Shown in pieces: positions 11,775 to 25,415 of a DNA stretch of 64,000 bases. The position numbers were made by a program, and so were the translations under genes. Source of the stretch: Agarophyton chilense. Taxonomy: Eukaryota > Rhodophyta > Florideophyceae > Gracilariales > Gracilariaceae. The DNA is taken from assembly GCA_030374765.1 (NCBI GenBank), contig JARGXX010000088.1:1364001-1428000 (forward strand). The letters are read 5' to 3'. Numbering within the stretch: the stretch's first letter is position 1; every line of letters starts with the position of its first letter. A model generated the notes under the pieces. The model was not told the DNA's origin, did not search any database, and was given only the letters and a program-made list of their open reading frames with translations.

Positions 11775-13069
11775 ACGACAATCTACTAAAACTGCACGCT
11801 CACTGTCTTCTTCTTACCACCAGGTTTAGAATGCCTCTTCATTGCCCCACCAAGCGAGCGCACAAACGTACAGCTGCATACCACGTCCCCAACTTAGCAA
11901 AACGCATCCCTTTCTGTTGTTCGTAGCCGGAGCCACTCGTTCTCACTTGCAACCCGCACGCTGAAGGGAGGTTCCTCCTCGAGTTCTGAACGCCAAGCTT
12001 GCAAACGCAGCACGCGTGAAGTACTGAAATAGCGACGCATTGTGTTCGACAAGGACGGAAGATTTGTTCAGGCGATGAATTGCATTTTACCGAGTCGACG
12101 AACGCAACTTCAATTAGTTTTCTCCTGTGCATACACATTTCCGCCGCTCTTCAGCGTCAAACCACTACATATCCAGTTCATCACTTCCGTTCCCATTCTC
12201 CTCATCCATGGTTCCTCGAGATTTCCAGCGCCAGTTGATGAAGCATCGCATCGCGCAGAGAACAGAAACAAGTGTTGGTCAGTAAAAATGGATTGGACGC
12301 TTGCTTTTCGTGACGAAACGCTCGCGTGAAACGAAAAGAGCAACTTACCCAGGGGGATTTTTACAACCCGACGGCTGTTGAGACCGCCGGGAAGACCAAT
12401 GAAGGCCTTGTTTCTACAACCTGGACACTACGAAACTGGAATGGAAGGATTGGACGGGGAGGCCACAGGGGGACATTTTCACAACCTGCAGACCGTTTCA
12501 GCCCGCAGGGAAGACCACCAAAGACCCCCGATTTTACAACCTGTGAGGGAAAGAGACTGGAAGCTTGAACCCGGGGGAGAGCTCGGTATTTATACGAAAT
12601 CCAAAAGCTTCCGGGACAGGCGGAATGCAGCAAAAGACCGACGCTACACTTTTTCCCTCGGACGACCGTGACGATGTGTGACGTTGCATTGGAGAGCCGG
12701 CGTTAGTCTGTCGGATGCTGTGTCAGCACGTTAATTGAAAGAAGGCAGAGACGGGGTTCTGGCTTTGCTGAGTCTCAAGAGCGTTCCGGAGAGGCTGAGT
12801 CAAAAATGGCTGGGCTCATTCGTGCAACTGTGCTTGGTGAACAATGTTATGCACCAGGTGCTGGGCCTGTGTCAGTGGGCAATTCGGATGTGTTTGGCTG
12901 CTGGTACCTTTGGCAACGTGTTTCTCGATGGCGAGCCGTGTCCATTTCATCAGAACGGTGCAGTCTAAGCACGTTGCTTGGCTCGAACAACGAACAGAAC
13001 ACGTGGTCGTTTGCTGTTCTGTGGACGGTTGCGATCGATTTGGGTTACAACCTCCGCCGTCCGCCATGA

Positions 13070-13644
13070 TGCATCGCCAACGCCGTCAGCGTGCGCCCCG
13101 TCGCCGTGCAGCTGCACGCCCTGTCGGCCGACTCCGACAACCAGCCCATCATCCCACGGGAGCACGGCTTTGTGCGCGCCCTCATCTACTTCATTCACAT
13201 CCAGCATCCACCCATCGCCACCACCGCCATCGCAAACCTCGCCCCCAATCCGGACAACTTCCACCTGCACCGCTTCGCACACCTCCGTTTGCAAGCCCTG
13301 CGTACCCTCCTGCTGGCCGACGCCGCCGACCGCGACCCCCGCCAGTCCGCCGTCGATGTACTGGAGAAGCTCGTGGACGAGGACGAGGAAGAGGACGAGG
13401 ATGAAGAGATGGACGAGCTCGACCGCCTCGAGAACGAAGCCGGGCTGCGCGAAAAGCTCCCTCCCCTCCGGGGCCCGGCCTGCTACACCTCCCCCTATCA
13501 CTCCGCCTGCACGTCCCGCGCATATCTGACGGACTCTTCTGCGTCCGCCGCGTCGAGCAGCTCGTCCTCCGCAAGCGCGGCGTCATCTCCGCCGCCTTCT
13601 AGCTCGGCGCAGAGGTCGCCGTCATCTACACCGTAGAGGTATGA
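13070..13644 (+). pseudogene. ARMC1-like pseudogene, copy 3
   Basis: Same sequence and lesions as 3394-3968. Confidence 0.7.
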
Positions 13645-15280
13645 CTTGTGGTTGGCGACTGTGGTAACTTTGTACCGTTGCAATGCGCCCCGCTCTGCCG
13701 AATGCCCTTCCAAGTTGCTTGTCCACGCTCACTTTTCCGTAGCCGAAACCGATATTCCCGTCTTGCACCGCCGTGTGCCCGCCGCATCACATTGCTCGTT
13801 ACCCGTCATGCACTGTGAGAGTGCCTTTGCAACAGCCTATGTGCTCAACAATGCGGCTCTCTGCACCTTTTTCGATGCGCCCAACGCCCCAGTAGAGCCA
13901 CGGCAGAGCCACGACAGAGCCACAGCTTGCTAGCAACACGCGACTGTGCCAGTGCGTTTCCCATCGCCACATGCCCAGCTTACCTTTTGCTCACACCCCT
14001 CTCCGTCATCACACGCCCCGATACCTGGCACCATTCGTCAAGCGCTGTACCTTTTTTCTTGCCCGCCAACCCCGCAGTTCTGTCAACTCGTCGACGTCAC
14101 AACTTTGTGTTGTGTCGAAACCAACGCTGTACACACCCACCCGTGCCGCTCCTCCCCGAAATCCCGCATTCAAAAGCAGTGTAGGCAACCCACAATCAAA
14201 CAAAGCCGCATATGCGAGGAGCTCTGTTTCACGCCTCCACTGTCGTGGCAATCGGACAAACCGTTTTGTTGTACTGTAGCAATCATGTTGTAGATATGTT
14301 CTCGTTCGCGCCATGCTTCTGCAGTCCGGGCTGATTCTTTCCTCCTCTCCGAAAAAGGGACCATCATCCGTTTTGCATCGTCAGTCGCGCGCTGCACCTT
14401 GTGCTATCTTGCTTGCAAGTACGTTAAACCCAAGCCGAAGGCAGCATCAACTGTCAGGAGATTCTACAGTACGAAGGTATAACGCTTACCTTCCTGCCCT
14501 TCTAACCTTCATACTGTAGCCTTTGCAAGACATTCGCTGCAAACTGAGTAGCTTACAACAAATTTCGCTTTTCGCGTCGGCTGTCTTCCTCACCATAATA
14601 ACAATAACACTGCACTCCCATCGCAGCCGTTTTGGTAAACGTAACGACGCGAACCGTTGAAGGCTGCAGCATGAGCTGTATGAGTCGAGATTTGGAGCGG
14701 AATCTGTCGCTGAAGTTGTAAAACAGCGCTTAGTTCTTTAGTCATCTTTTTCAACCACAGTTTGCCATCCAGGTTTCCAGAGCCCACCCGAACATTTCCA
14801 CGCCAACTTTGGCTTCTTGTCGTAGATTTATTTCGGGCGTTCTATTACTATCGAAACCATGAAACACTACTGGCCAACTGCAATGGTTGCAGTGTTACGA
14901 ATGTCAACCGTATTTCGTCCTTCATGCTCCCCTTTGATCCAGAACCTGATGTGCTGACCATCACAGCAAAACCGAAACCAACTCAATCTGGGTCTATGTC
15001 TCACACGTTTTGGCAGAAACAAAACAAAACCAAAATGGGCTTGCCAAGAGCAAACCTTGATCTTACTGTTAGACAAAACGTACTGGTATACTATACTAGA
15101 ACATGGTTCAACAAGCCTATCTGATTCAACGATCATGGGTATATATTGCGCATCAGACTACGGTTTCCTGAAACCATCCCGCATTACATGCCTATCGGCC
15201 CGAAGACTTGAGCGTGGCTCGGAGAAGAATGACAACACGAGCGCGACACAAAGAGTCTGGAATGAACACACTTCAACGTT

Positions 15281-15876
15281 TCACACTTTACTCAGAAACA
15301 ACTTTTCCTATTGCACAGTCATCTCTGTCACACACTGGCCTTTGCTGTTGTACGTTTTACAGCTGCTCATTATTCGCTTGAATTCGGATATGCAAATCCC
15401 TTTCGTTACATAGAACCAACCATCCTTTGTCCAATTGTTTCTGCATTGTTGACAAATCCATTGGATGCTTGACCACGTCGTAGTAGTCAATCGCCTCCGC
15501 TTCTTCCGCATTCGTCGGCTCCAATAACGGCCAAGCACAGTCGTGCGTTTTTACTTCATTCAAAACTGATTGCAAGTGCTTGTGAACGATGTGTTGCGAA
15601 GTCTTGTCCCGAATTGAGAACTCCGTAGCAGGGCCGTTGCGAGTTGACAGATTATTATTCTTCCACCTCATATCTTCAATCCCAGGAACATCCTCGATCT
15701 GCGTCCCTTTTCTCCCGCGCACATCGATTCCAGGGTGCCCAACGCGACTGTTTGAAGTCTCCTTCATCTTTTCTACAAGTGCCATCTTCTGTGTTTTCAG
15801 CAACATTGGAATGTCCAAGTAGTCCACATTTGAGTGCAACATGCATTCCATGAGCGTTCACCCATCAAAGTCCCGT
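15281..15876 (-). pseudogene. GCN5 3' fragment, copy 4
   Basis: Same fragment and same lesions as 767-1362. Confidence 0.92.
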
Positions 15877-16612
15877 CGCTGCTTCCGCCGCCCAACTCTC
15901 CAGTCACACCTCCGCCAAACTATGGTCGTCTGTGCGCAAACTCCCCCCCATCGCCCTCACCGCTTCCCCGTCCATTACCTCGCCGTCGCACCCGCGCCTC
16001 GCCCACCGTTCCATCCCGCAAAAGGCCACAAACTTTCTGCACTCGCACGGATTGCACCATAAGCTCATCGTGTTGCTCATCTCCGCCCTGCCCGTCGTAG
16101 AGCTCCGCAGCGCCATTCCAGTAGGATTTCTTCTCGGCCTCCCCGCGCTGCACACCTTTTTTGCTGGCTGTGCTGGGGAACATGTCGCCCATCATTCCCT
16201 TGTTGTGCCTCTTGCGCCTGCATCTGGTCCAGTGCGTCGCCGCCACTGTGCTGCAAAGAGCCAGCAGAAAAACCGAGTCCACTGCCAATTCTGCATCGCA
16301 AGCCAATACGCTTGCGCTTTTCGTCGCCGTTCCGCTCCCCGGCACTGGCCCATGGACCGGTTGTATCGTCGCCTTTGTGCTTGGTATGCGCTTTCGAACT
16401 GCGTTTGACTCCCTTTTTGTGGGCGTTCTGTCAGCTGTCGTCATTGTCACCTCTGTCTCTGCTCCTTGGGAACCGTGGGAGGCGCTTTTGCTGCTTCGCT
16501 GCGCTTGAACTCCGGGCTTCTGTCGCTGTTCAACACCTTTCGCCGTCCTCCTACTTCTGCGGACGACGTACCTCGCCAAAATAGTCCTGCCAATCAAACT
16601 GTTAACATCTGA
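15877..16612 (+). pseudogene. PF06695 transporter pseudogene, copy 4
   Basis: Same sequence and same two frameshifts as 1363-2098. Confidence 0.84.
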
Positions 16613-17907
16613 ACGACAATCTACTAAAACTGCACGCTCACTGTCTTCTTCTTACCACCAGGTTTAGAATGCCTCTTCATTGCCCCACCAAGCGAGCGCA
16701 CAAACGTACAGCTGCATACCACGTCCCCAACTTAGCAAAACGCATCCCTTTCTGTTGTTCGTAGCCGGAGCCACTCGTTCTCACTTGCAACCCGCACGCT
16801 GAAGGGAGGTTCCTCCTCGAGTTCTGAACGCCAAGCTTGCAAACGCAGCACGCGTGAAGTACTGAAATAGCGACGCATTGTGTTCGACAAGGACGGAAGA
16901 TTTGTTCAGGCGATGAATTGCATTTTACCGAGTCGACGAACGCAACTTCAATTAGTTTTCTCCTGTGCATACACATTTCCGCCGCTCTTCAGCGTCAAAC
17001 CACTACATATCCAGTTCATCACTTCCGTTCCCATTCTCCTCATCCATGGTTCCTCGAGATTTCCAGCGCCAGTTGATGAAGCATCGCATCGCGCAGAGAA
17101 CAGAAACAAGTGTTGGTCAGTAAAAATGGATTGGACGCTTGCTTTTCGTGACGAAACGCTCGCGTGAAACGAAAAGAGCAACTTACCCAGGGGGATTTTT
17201 ACAACCCGACGGCTGTTGAGACCGCCGGGAAGACCAATGAAGGCCTTGTTTCTACAACCTGGACACTACGAAACTGGAATGGAAGGATTGGACGGGGAGG
17301 CCACAGGGGGACATTTTCACAACCTGCAGACCGTTTCAGCCCGCAGGGAAGACCACCAAAGACCCCCGATTTTACAACCTGTGAGGGAAAGAGACTGGAA
17401 GCTTGAACCCGGGGGAGAGCTCGGTATTTATACGAAATCCAAAAGCTTCCGGGACAGGCGGAATGCAGCAAAAGACCGACGCTACACTTTTTCCCTCGGA
17501 CGACCGTGACGATGTGTGACGTTGCATTGGAGAGCCGGCGTTAGTCTGTCGGATGCTGTGTCAGCACGTTAATTGAAAGAAGGCAGAGACGGGGTTCTGG
17601 CTTTGCTGAGTCTCAAGAGCGTTCCGGAGAGGCTGAGTCAAAAATGGCTGGGCTCATTCGTGCAACTGTGCTTGGTGAACAATGTTATGCACCAGGTGCT
17701 GGGCCTGTGTCAGTGGGCAATTCGGATGTGTTTGGCTGCTGGTACCTTTGGCAACGTGTTTCTCGATGGCGAGCCGTGTCCATTTCATCAGAACGGTGCA
17801 GTCTAAGCACGTTGCTTGGCTCGAACAACGAACAGAACACGTGGTCGTTTGCTGTTCTGTGGACGGTTGCGATCGATTTGGGTTACAACCTCCGCCGTCC
17901 GCCATGA

Positions 17908-18482
17908 TGCATCGCCAACGCCGTCAGCGTGCGCCCCGTCGCCGTGCAGCTGCACGCCCTGTCGGCCGACTCCGACAACCAGCCCATCATCCCACGGGAG
18001 CACGGCTTTGTGCGCGCCCTCATCTACTTCATTCACATCCAGCATCCACCCATCGCCACCACCGCCATCGCAAACCTCGCCTCCAATCCGGACAACTTCC
18101 ACCTGCACCGCTTCGCACACCTCCGTTTGCAAGCCCTGCGTACCCTCCTGCTGGCCGACGCCGCCGACCGCGACCCCCGCCAGTCCGCCGTCGATGTACT
18201 GGAGAAGCTCGTGGACGAGGACGAGGAAGAGGACGAGGATGAAGAGATGGACGAGCTCGACCGCCTCGAGAACGAAGCCGGGCTGCGCGAAAAGCTCCCT
18301 CCCCTCCGGGGCCCGGCCTGCTACACCTCCCCCTATCACTCCGCCTGCACGTCCCGCGCATATCTGACGGACTCTTCTGCGTCCGCCGCGTCGAGCAGCT
18401 CGTCCTCCGCAAGCGCGGCGTCATCTCCGCCGCCTTCTAGCTCGGCGCAGAGGTCGCCGTCATCTACACCGTAGAGGTATGA
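17908..18482 (+). pseudogene. ARMC1-like pseudogene, copy 4
   Basis: Same as 3394-3968 except that the NLAPNPDN segment reads NLASNPDN because of the C-to-T at about 18082. Confidence 0.7.
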
Positions 18483-20118
18483 CTTGTGGTTGGCGACTGT
18501 GGTAACTTTGTACCGTTGCAATGCGCCCCGCTCTGCCGAATGCCCTTCCAAGTTGCTTGTCCACGCTCACTTTTCCGTAGCCGAAACCGATATTCCCGTC
18601 TTGCACCGCCGTGTGCCCGCCGCATCACATTGCTCGTTACCCGTCATGCACTGTGAGAGTGCCTTTGCAACAGCCTATGTGCTCAACAATGCGGCTCTCT
18701 GCACCTTTTTCGATGCGCCCAACGCCCCAGTAGAGCCACGGCAGAGCCACGACAGAGCCACAGCTTGCTAGCAACACGCGACTGTGCCAGTGCGTTTCCC
18801 ATCGCCACATGCCCAGCTTACCTTTTGCTCACACCCCTCTCCGTCATCACACGCCCCGATACCTGGCACCATTCGTCAAGCGCTGTACCTTTTTCCTTGC
18901 CCGCCAACCCCGCAGTTCTGTCAACTCGTCGACGTCACAACTTTGTGTTGTGTCGAAACCAACGCTGTACACACCCACCCGTGCCGCTCCTCCCCGAAAT
19001 CCCGCATTCAAAAGCAGTGTAGGCAACCCACAATCAAACAAAGCCGCATATGCGAGGAGCTCTGTTTCACGCCTCCACTGTCGTGGCAATCGGACAAACC
19101 GTTTTGTTGTACTGTAGCAATCATGTTGTAGATATGTTCTCGTTCGCGCCATGCTTCTGCAGTCCGGGCTGATTCTTTCCTCCTCTCCGAAAAAGGGACC
19201 ATCATCCGTTTTGCATCGTCAGTCGCGCGCTGCACCTTGTGCTATCTTGCTTGCAAGTACGTTAAACCCAAGCCGAAGGCAGCATCAACTGTCAGGAGAT
19301 TCTACAGTACGAAGGTATAACGCTTACCTTCCTGCCCTTCTAACCTTCATACTGTAGCCTTTGCAAGACATTCGCTGCAAACTGAGTAGCTTACAACAAA
19401 TTTCGCTTTTCGCGTCGGCTGTCTTCCTCACCATAATAACAATAACACTGCACTCCCATCGCAGCCGTTTTGGTAAACGTAACGACGCGAACCGTTGAAG
19501 GCTGCAGCATGAGCTGTATGAGTCGAGATTTGGAGCGGAATCTGTCGCTGAAGTTGTAAAACAGCGCTTAGTTCTTTAGTCATCTTTTTCAACCACAGTT
19601 TGCCATCCAGGTTTCCAGAGCCCACCCGAACATTTCCACGCCAACTTTGGCTTCTTGTCGTAGATTTATTTCGGGCGTTCTATTACTATCGAAACCATGA
19701 AACACTACTGGCCAACTGCAATGGTTGCAGTGTTACGAATGTCAACCGTATTTCGTCCTTCATGCTCCCCTTTGATCCAGAACCTGATGTGCTGACCATC
19801 ACAGCAAAACCGAAACCAACTCAATCTGGGTCTATGTCTCACACGTTTTGGCAGAAACAAAACAAAACCAAAATGGGCTTGCCAAGAGCAAACCTTGATC
19901 TTACTGTTAGACAAAACGTACTGGTATACTATACTAGAACATGGTTCAACAAGCCTATCTGATTCAACGATCATGGGTATATATTGCGCATCAGACTACG
20001 GTTTCCTGAAACCATCCCGCATTACATGCCTATCGGCCCGAAGACTTGAGCGTGGCTCGGAGAAGAATGACAACACGAGCGCGACACAAAGAGTCTGGAA
20101 TGAACACACTTCAACGTT

Positions 20119-20714
20119 TCACACTTTACTCAGAAACAACTTTTCCTATTGCACAGTCATCTCTGTCACACACTGGCCTTTGCTGTTGTACGTTTTACAG
20201 CTGCTCATTATTCGCTTGAATTCGGATATGCAAATCCCTTTCGTTACATAGAACCAACCATCCTTTGTCCAATTGTTTCTGCATTGTTGACAAATCCATT
20301 GGATGCTTGACCACGTCGTAGTAGTCAATCGCCTCCGCTTCTTCCGCATTCGTCGGCTCCAATAACGGCCAAGCACAGTCGTGCGTTTTTACTTCATTCA
20401 AAACTGATTGCAAGTGCTTGTGAACGATGTGTTGCGAAGTCTTGTCCCGAATTGAGAACTCCGTAGCAGGGCCGTTGCGAGTTGACAGATTATTATTCTT
20501 CCACCTCATATCTTCAATCCCAGGAACATCCTCGATCTGCGTCCCTTTTCTCCCGCGCACATCGATTCCAGGGTGCCCAACGCGACTGTTTGAAGTCTCC
20601 TTCATCTTTTCTACAAGTGCCATCTTCTGTGTTTTCAGCAACATTGGAATGTCCAAGTAGTCCACATTTGAGTGCAACATGCATTCCATGAGCGTTCACC
20701 CATCAAAGTCCCGT
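20119..20714 (-). pseudogene. GCN5 3' fragment, copy 5
   Basis: Same fragment and same lesions as 767-1362. Confidence 0.92.
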
Positions 20715-21450
20715 CGCTGCTTCCGCCGCCCAACTCTCCAGTCACACCTCCGCCAAACTATGGTCGTCTGTGCGCAAACTCCCCCCCATCGCCCTCACCG
20801 CTTCCCCGTCCATTACCTCGCCGTCGCACCCGCGCCTCGCCCACCGTTCCATCCCGCAAAAGGCCACAAACTTTCTGCACTCGCACGGATTGCACCATAA
20901 GCTCATCGTGTTGCTCATCTCCGCCCTGCCCGTCGTAGAGCTCCGCAGCGCCATTCCAGTAGGATTTCTTCTCGGCCTCCCCGCGCTGCACACCTTTTTT
21001 GCTGGCTGTGCTGGGGAACATGTCGCCCATCATTCCCTTGTTGTGCCTCTTGCGCCTGCATCTGGTCCAGTGCGTCGCCGCCACTGTGCTGCAAAGAGCC
21101 AGCAGAAAAACCGAGTCCACTGCCAATTCTGCATCGCAAGCCAATACGCTTGCGCTTTTCGTCGCCGTTCCGCTCCCCGGCACTGGCCCATGGACCGGTT
21201 GTATCGTCGCCTTTGTGCTTGGTATGCGCTTTCGAACTGCGTTTGACTCCCTTTTTGTGGGCGTTCTGTCAGCTGTCGTCATTGTCACCTCTGTCTCTGC
21301 TCCTTGGGAACCGTGGGAGGCGCTTTTGCTGCTTCGCTGCGCTTGAACTCCGGGCTTCTGTCGCTGTTCAACACCTTTCGCCGTCCTCCTACTTCTGCGG
21401 ACGACGTACCTCGCCAAAATAGTCCTGCCAATCAAACTGTTAACATCTGA
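20715..21450 (+). pseudogene. PF06695 transporter pseudogene, copy 5
   Basis: Same sequence and same two frameshifts as 1363-2098. Confidence 0.84.
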
Positions 21451-22745
21451 ACGACAATCTACTAAAACTGCACGCTCACTGTCTTCTTCTTACCACCAGG
21501 TTTAGAATGCCTCTTCATTGCCCCACCAAGCGAGCGCACAAACGTACAGCTGCATACCACGTCCCCAACTTAGCAAAACGCATCCCTTTCTGTTGTTCGT
21601 AGCCGGAGCCACTCGTTCTCACTTGCAACCCGCACGCTGAAGGGAGGTTCCTCCTCGAGTTCTGAACGCCAAGCTTGCAAACGCAGCACGCGTGAAGTAC
21701 TGAAATAGCGACGCATTGTGTTCGACAAGGACGGAAGATTTGTTCAGGCGATGAATTGCATTTTACCGAGTCGACGAACGCAACTTCAATTAGTTTTCTC
21801 CTGTGCATACACATTTCCGCCGCTCTTCAGCGTCAAACCACTACATATCCAGTTCATCACTTCCGTTCCCATTCTCCTCATCCATGGTTCCTCGAGATTT
21901 CCAGCGCCAGTTGATGAAGCATCGCATCGCGCAGAGAACAGAAACAAGTGTTGGTCAGTAAAAATGGATTGGACGCTTGCTTTTCGTGACGAAACGCTCG
22001 CGTGAAACGAAAAGAGCAACTTACCCAGGGGGATTTTTACAACCCGACGGCTGTTGAGACCGCCGGGAAGACCAATGAAGGCCTTGTTTCTACAACCTGG
22101 ACACTACGAAACTGGAATGGAAGGATTGGACGGGGAGGCCACAGGGGGACATTTTCACAACCTGCAGACCGTTTCAGCCCGCAGGGAAGACCACCAAAGA
22201 CCCCCGATTTTACAACCTGTGAGGGAAAGAGACTGGAAGCTTGAACCCGGGGGAGAGCTCGGTATTTATACGAAATCCAAAAGCTTCCGGGACAGGCGGA
22301 ATGCAGCAAAAGACCGACGCTACACTTTTTCCCTCGGACGACCGTGACGATGTGTGACGTTGCATTGGAGAGCCGGCGTTAGTCTGTCGGATGCTGTGTC
22401 AGCACGTTAATTGAAAGAAGGCAGAGACGGGGTTCTGGCTTTGCTGAGTCTCAAGAGCGTTCCGGAGAGGCTGAGTCAAAAATGGCTGGGCTCATTCGTG
22501 CAACTGTGCTTGGTGAACAATGTTATGCACCAGGTGCTGGGCCTGTGTCAGTGGGCAATTCGGATGTGTTTGGCTGCTGGTACCTTTGGCAACGTGTTTC
22601 TCGATGGCGAGCCGTGTCCATTTCATCAGAACGGTGCAGTCTAAGCACGTTGCTTGGCTCGAACAACGAACAGAACACGTGGTCGTTTGCTGTTCTGTGG
22701 ACGGTTGCGATCGATTTGGGTTACAACCTCCGCCGTCCGCCATGA

Positions 22746-23320
22746 TGCATCGCCAACGCCGTCAGCGTGCGCCCCGTCGCCGTGCAGCTGCACGCCCTGT
22801 CGGCCGACTCCGACAACCAGCCCATCATCCCACGGGAGCACGGCTTTGTGCGCGCCCTCATCTACTTCATTCACATCCAGCATCCACCCATCGCCACCAC
22901 CGCCATCGCAAACCTCGCCCCCAATCCGGACAACTTCCACCTGCACCGCTTCGCACACCTCCGTTTGCAAGCCCTGCGTACCCTCCTGCTGGCCGACGCC
23001 GCCGACCGCGACCCCCGCCAGTCCGCCGTCGATGTACTGGAGAAGCTCGTGGACGAGGACGAGGAAGAGGACGAGGATGAAGAGATGGACGAGCTCGACC
23101 GCCTCGAGAACGAAGCCGGGCTGCGCGAAAAGCTCCCTCCCCTCCGGGGCCCGGCCTGCTACACCTCCCCCTATCACTCCGCCTGCACGTCCCGCGCATA
23201 TCTGACGGACTCTTCTGCGTCCGCCGCGTCGAGCAGCTCGTCCTCCGCAAGCGCGGCGTCATCTCCGCCGCCTTCTAGCTCGGCGCAGAGGTCGCCGTCA
23301 TCTACACCGTAGAGGTATGA
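22746..23320 (+). pseudogene. ARMC1-like pseudogene, copy 5
   Basis: Same sequence and lesions as 3394-3968. Its last part, from about 23139, is also within the left palindrome arm. Confidence 0.7.
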
Positions 23321-24190
23321 CTTGTGGTTGGCGACTGTGGTAACTTTGTACCGTTGCAATGCGCCCCGCTCTGCCGAATGCCCTTCCAAGTTGCTTGTCC
23401 ACGCTCACTTTTCCGTAGCCGAAACCGATATTCCCGTCTTGCACCGCCGTGTGCCCGCCGCATCACATTGCTCGTTACCCGTCATGCACTGTGAGAGTGC
23501 CTTTGCAACAGCCTATGTGCTCAACAATGCGGCTCTCTGCACCTTTTTCGATGCGCCCAACGCCCCAGTAGAGCCACGGCAGAGCCACGACAGAGCCACA
23601 GCTTGCTAGCAACACGCGACTGTGCCAGTGCGTTTCCCATCGCCACATGCCCAGCTTACCTTTTGCTCACACCCCTCTCCGTCATCACACGCCCCGATAC
23701 CTGGCACCATTCGTCAAGCGCTGTACCTTTTTCCTTGCCCGCCAACCCCGCAGTTCTGTCAACTCGTCGACGTCACAACTTTGTGTTGTGTCGAAACCAA
23801 CGCTGTACACACCCACCCGTGCCGCTCCTCCCCGAAATCCCGCATTCAAAAGCAGTGTAGGCAACCCACAATCAAACAAAGCCGCATATGCGAGGAGCTC
23901 TGTTTCACGCCTCCACTGTCGTGGCAATCGGACAAACCGTTTTGTTGTACTGTAGCAATCATGTTGTAGATATGTTCTCGTTCGCGCCATGCTTCTGCAG
24001 TCCGGGCTGATTCTTTCCTCCTCTCCGAAAAAGGGACCATCATCCGTTTTGCATCGTCAGTCGCGCGCTGCACCTTGTGCTATCTTGCTTGCAAGTACGT
24101 TAAACCCAAGCCGAAGGCAGCATCAACTGTCAGGAGATTCTACAGTACGAAGGTATAACGCTTACCTTCCTGCCCTTCTAACCTTCATAC

Positions 24191-25415
24191 TGTAGCCTTT
24201 GCAAGACATTCGCTGCAAACTGAGTAGCTTACAACAAATTTCGCTTTTCGCGTCGGCTGTCTTCCTCACCATAATAACAATAACACTGCACTCCCATCGC
24301 AGCCGTTTTGGTAAACGTAACGACGCGAACCGTTGAAGGCTGCAGCATGAGCTGTATGAGTCGAGATTTGGAGCGGAATCTGTCGCTGAAGTTGTAAAAC
24401 AGCGCTTAGTTCTTTAGTCATCTTTTTCAACCACAGTTTGCCATCCAGGTTTCCAGAGCCCACCCGAACATTTCCACGCCAACTTTGGCTTCTTGTCGTA
24501 GATTTATTTCGGGCGTTCTATTACTATCGAAACCATGAAACACTACTGGCCAACTGCAATGGTTGCAGTGTTACGAATGTCAACCGTATTTCGTCCTTCA
24601 TGCTCCCCTTTGATCCAGAACCTGATGTGCTGACCATCACAGCAAAACCGAAACCAACTCAATCTGGGTCTATGTCTCACACGTTTTGGCAGAAACAAAA
24701 CAAAACCAAAATGGGCTTGCCAAGAGCAAACCTTGATCTTACTGTTAGACAAAACGTACTGGTATACTATACTAGAACATGGTTCAACAAGCCTATCTGA
24801 TTCAACGATCATGGGTATATATTGCGCATCAGACTACGGTTTCCTGAAACCATCCCGCATTACATGCCTATCGGCCCGAAGACTTGAGCGTGGCTCGGAG
24901 AAGAATGACAACACGAGCGCGACACAAAGAGTCTGGAATGAACACACTTCAACGTTTCACACTTTACTCAGAAACAACTTTTCCTATTGCACAGTCATCT
25001 CTGTCACACACTGGCCTTTGCTGTTGTACGTTTTACAGCTGCTCATTATTCGCTTGAATTCGGATATGCAAATCCCTTTCGTTACATAGAACCAACCATC
25101 CTTTGTCCAATTGTTTCTGCATTGTTGACAAATCCATTGGATGCTTGACCACGTCGTAGTAGTCAATCGCCTCCGCTTCTTCCGCATTCGTCGGCTCCAA
25201 TAACGGCCAAGCACAGTCGTGCGTTTTTACTTCATTCAAAACTGATTGCAAGTGCTTGTGAACGATGTGTTGCGAAGTCTTGTCCCGAATTGAGAACTCC
25301 GTAGCAGGGCCGTTGCGAGTTGACAGATTATTATTCTTCCACCTCATATCTTCAATCCCAGGAACATCCTCGATCTGCGTCCCTTTTCTCCCGCGCACAT
25401 CGATTCCAGGGTGCC
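24191..25415 (+). repeat. Array unit, partial sixth copy (first 1225 bp)
   Basis: Matches unit positions 1-1225. It ends inside the GCN5 fragment, where the unit's CCAACGCG is replaced by TCAAGAGAA. Confidence 0.95.
24957..25415 (-). pseudogene. GCN5 3' fragment, partial copy 6, cut at the array edge
   Basis: Carries the bromodomain part with the same 4-bp duplication and premature stop. It is truncated at 25415 by the array/segment junction, which removes about 137 bp of the fragment's 5' side. Confidence 0.92.

Larger units (their letters stand above)
9677..14514 (+). repeat. Array unit, copy 3 (private-looking T at about 14057)
   Basis: Full copy. It has T instead of C at about 14057. 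The same variant is present in the inverted copy of the right palindrome arm and absent from copies 1, 2, 4 and 5. Confidence 0.95.
14515..19352 (+). repeat. Array unit, copy 4 (variant at about 18082)
   Basis: Full copy. A C-to-T at about 18082 changes a Pro codon to Ser in the ARMC1-like fragment. The variant was not seen in other copies. Confidence 0.95.
19353..24190 (+). repeat. Array unit, copy 5
   Basis: Full copy. From about 23139 onward it is also the outer part of the left palindrome arm, pairing with 55469-57745. Confidence 0.95.
1..25415. repeat. Tandem array (macrosatellite) of a 4838 bp unit, five full copies plus a partial sixth
   Basis: The same sequence recurs head-to-tail with an exact period of 4838 bp, at 1, 4839, 9677, 14515, 19353 and 24191. 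Copies differ only at isolated bases. Two seen directly are a C-to-T at about 14057 in copy 3 and a C-to-T at about 18082 in copy 4. The sixth copy stops after GGGTGCC at 25415, where unrelated sequence begins. The left limit is not in the window and the phase chosen here is arbitrary. Each unit holds decayed fragments of three different genes and no intact gene. Because every copy carries the same lesions, the fragments decayed before amplification, or the array is being homogenised. Confidence 0.97.

Noticed and set aside
1-25415. CRISPR array or ribosomal DNA repeat
   Set aside because: The unit is 4.8 kb of protein-gene debris; no short direct repeats with spacers and no rRNA-like sequence were seen.
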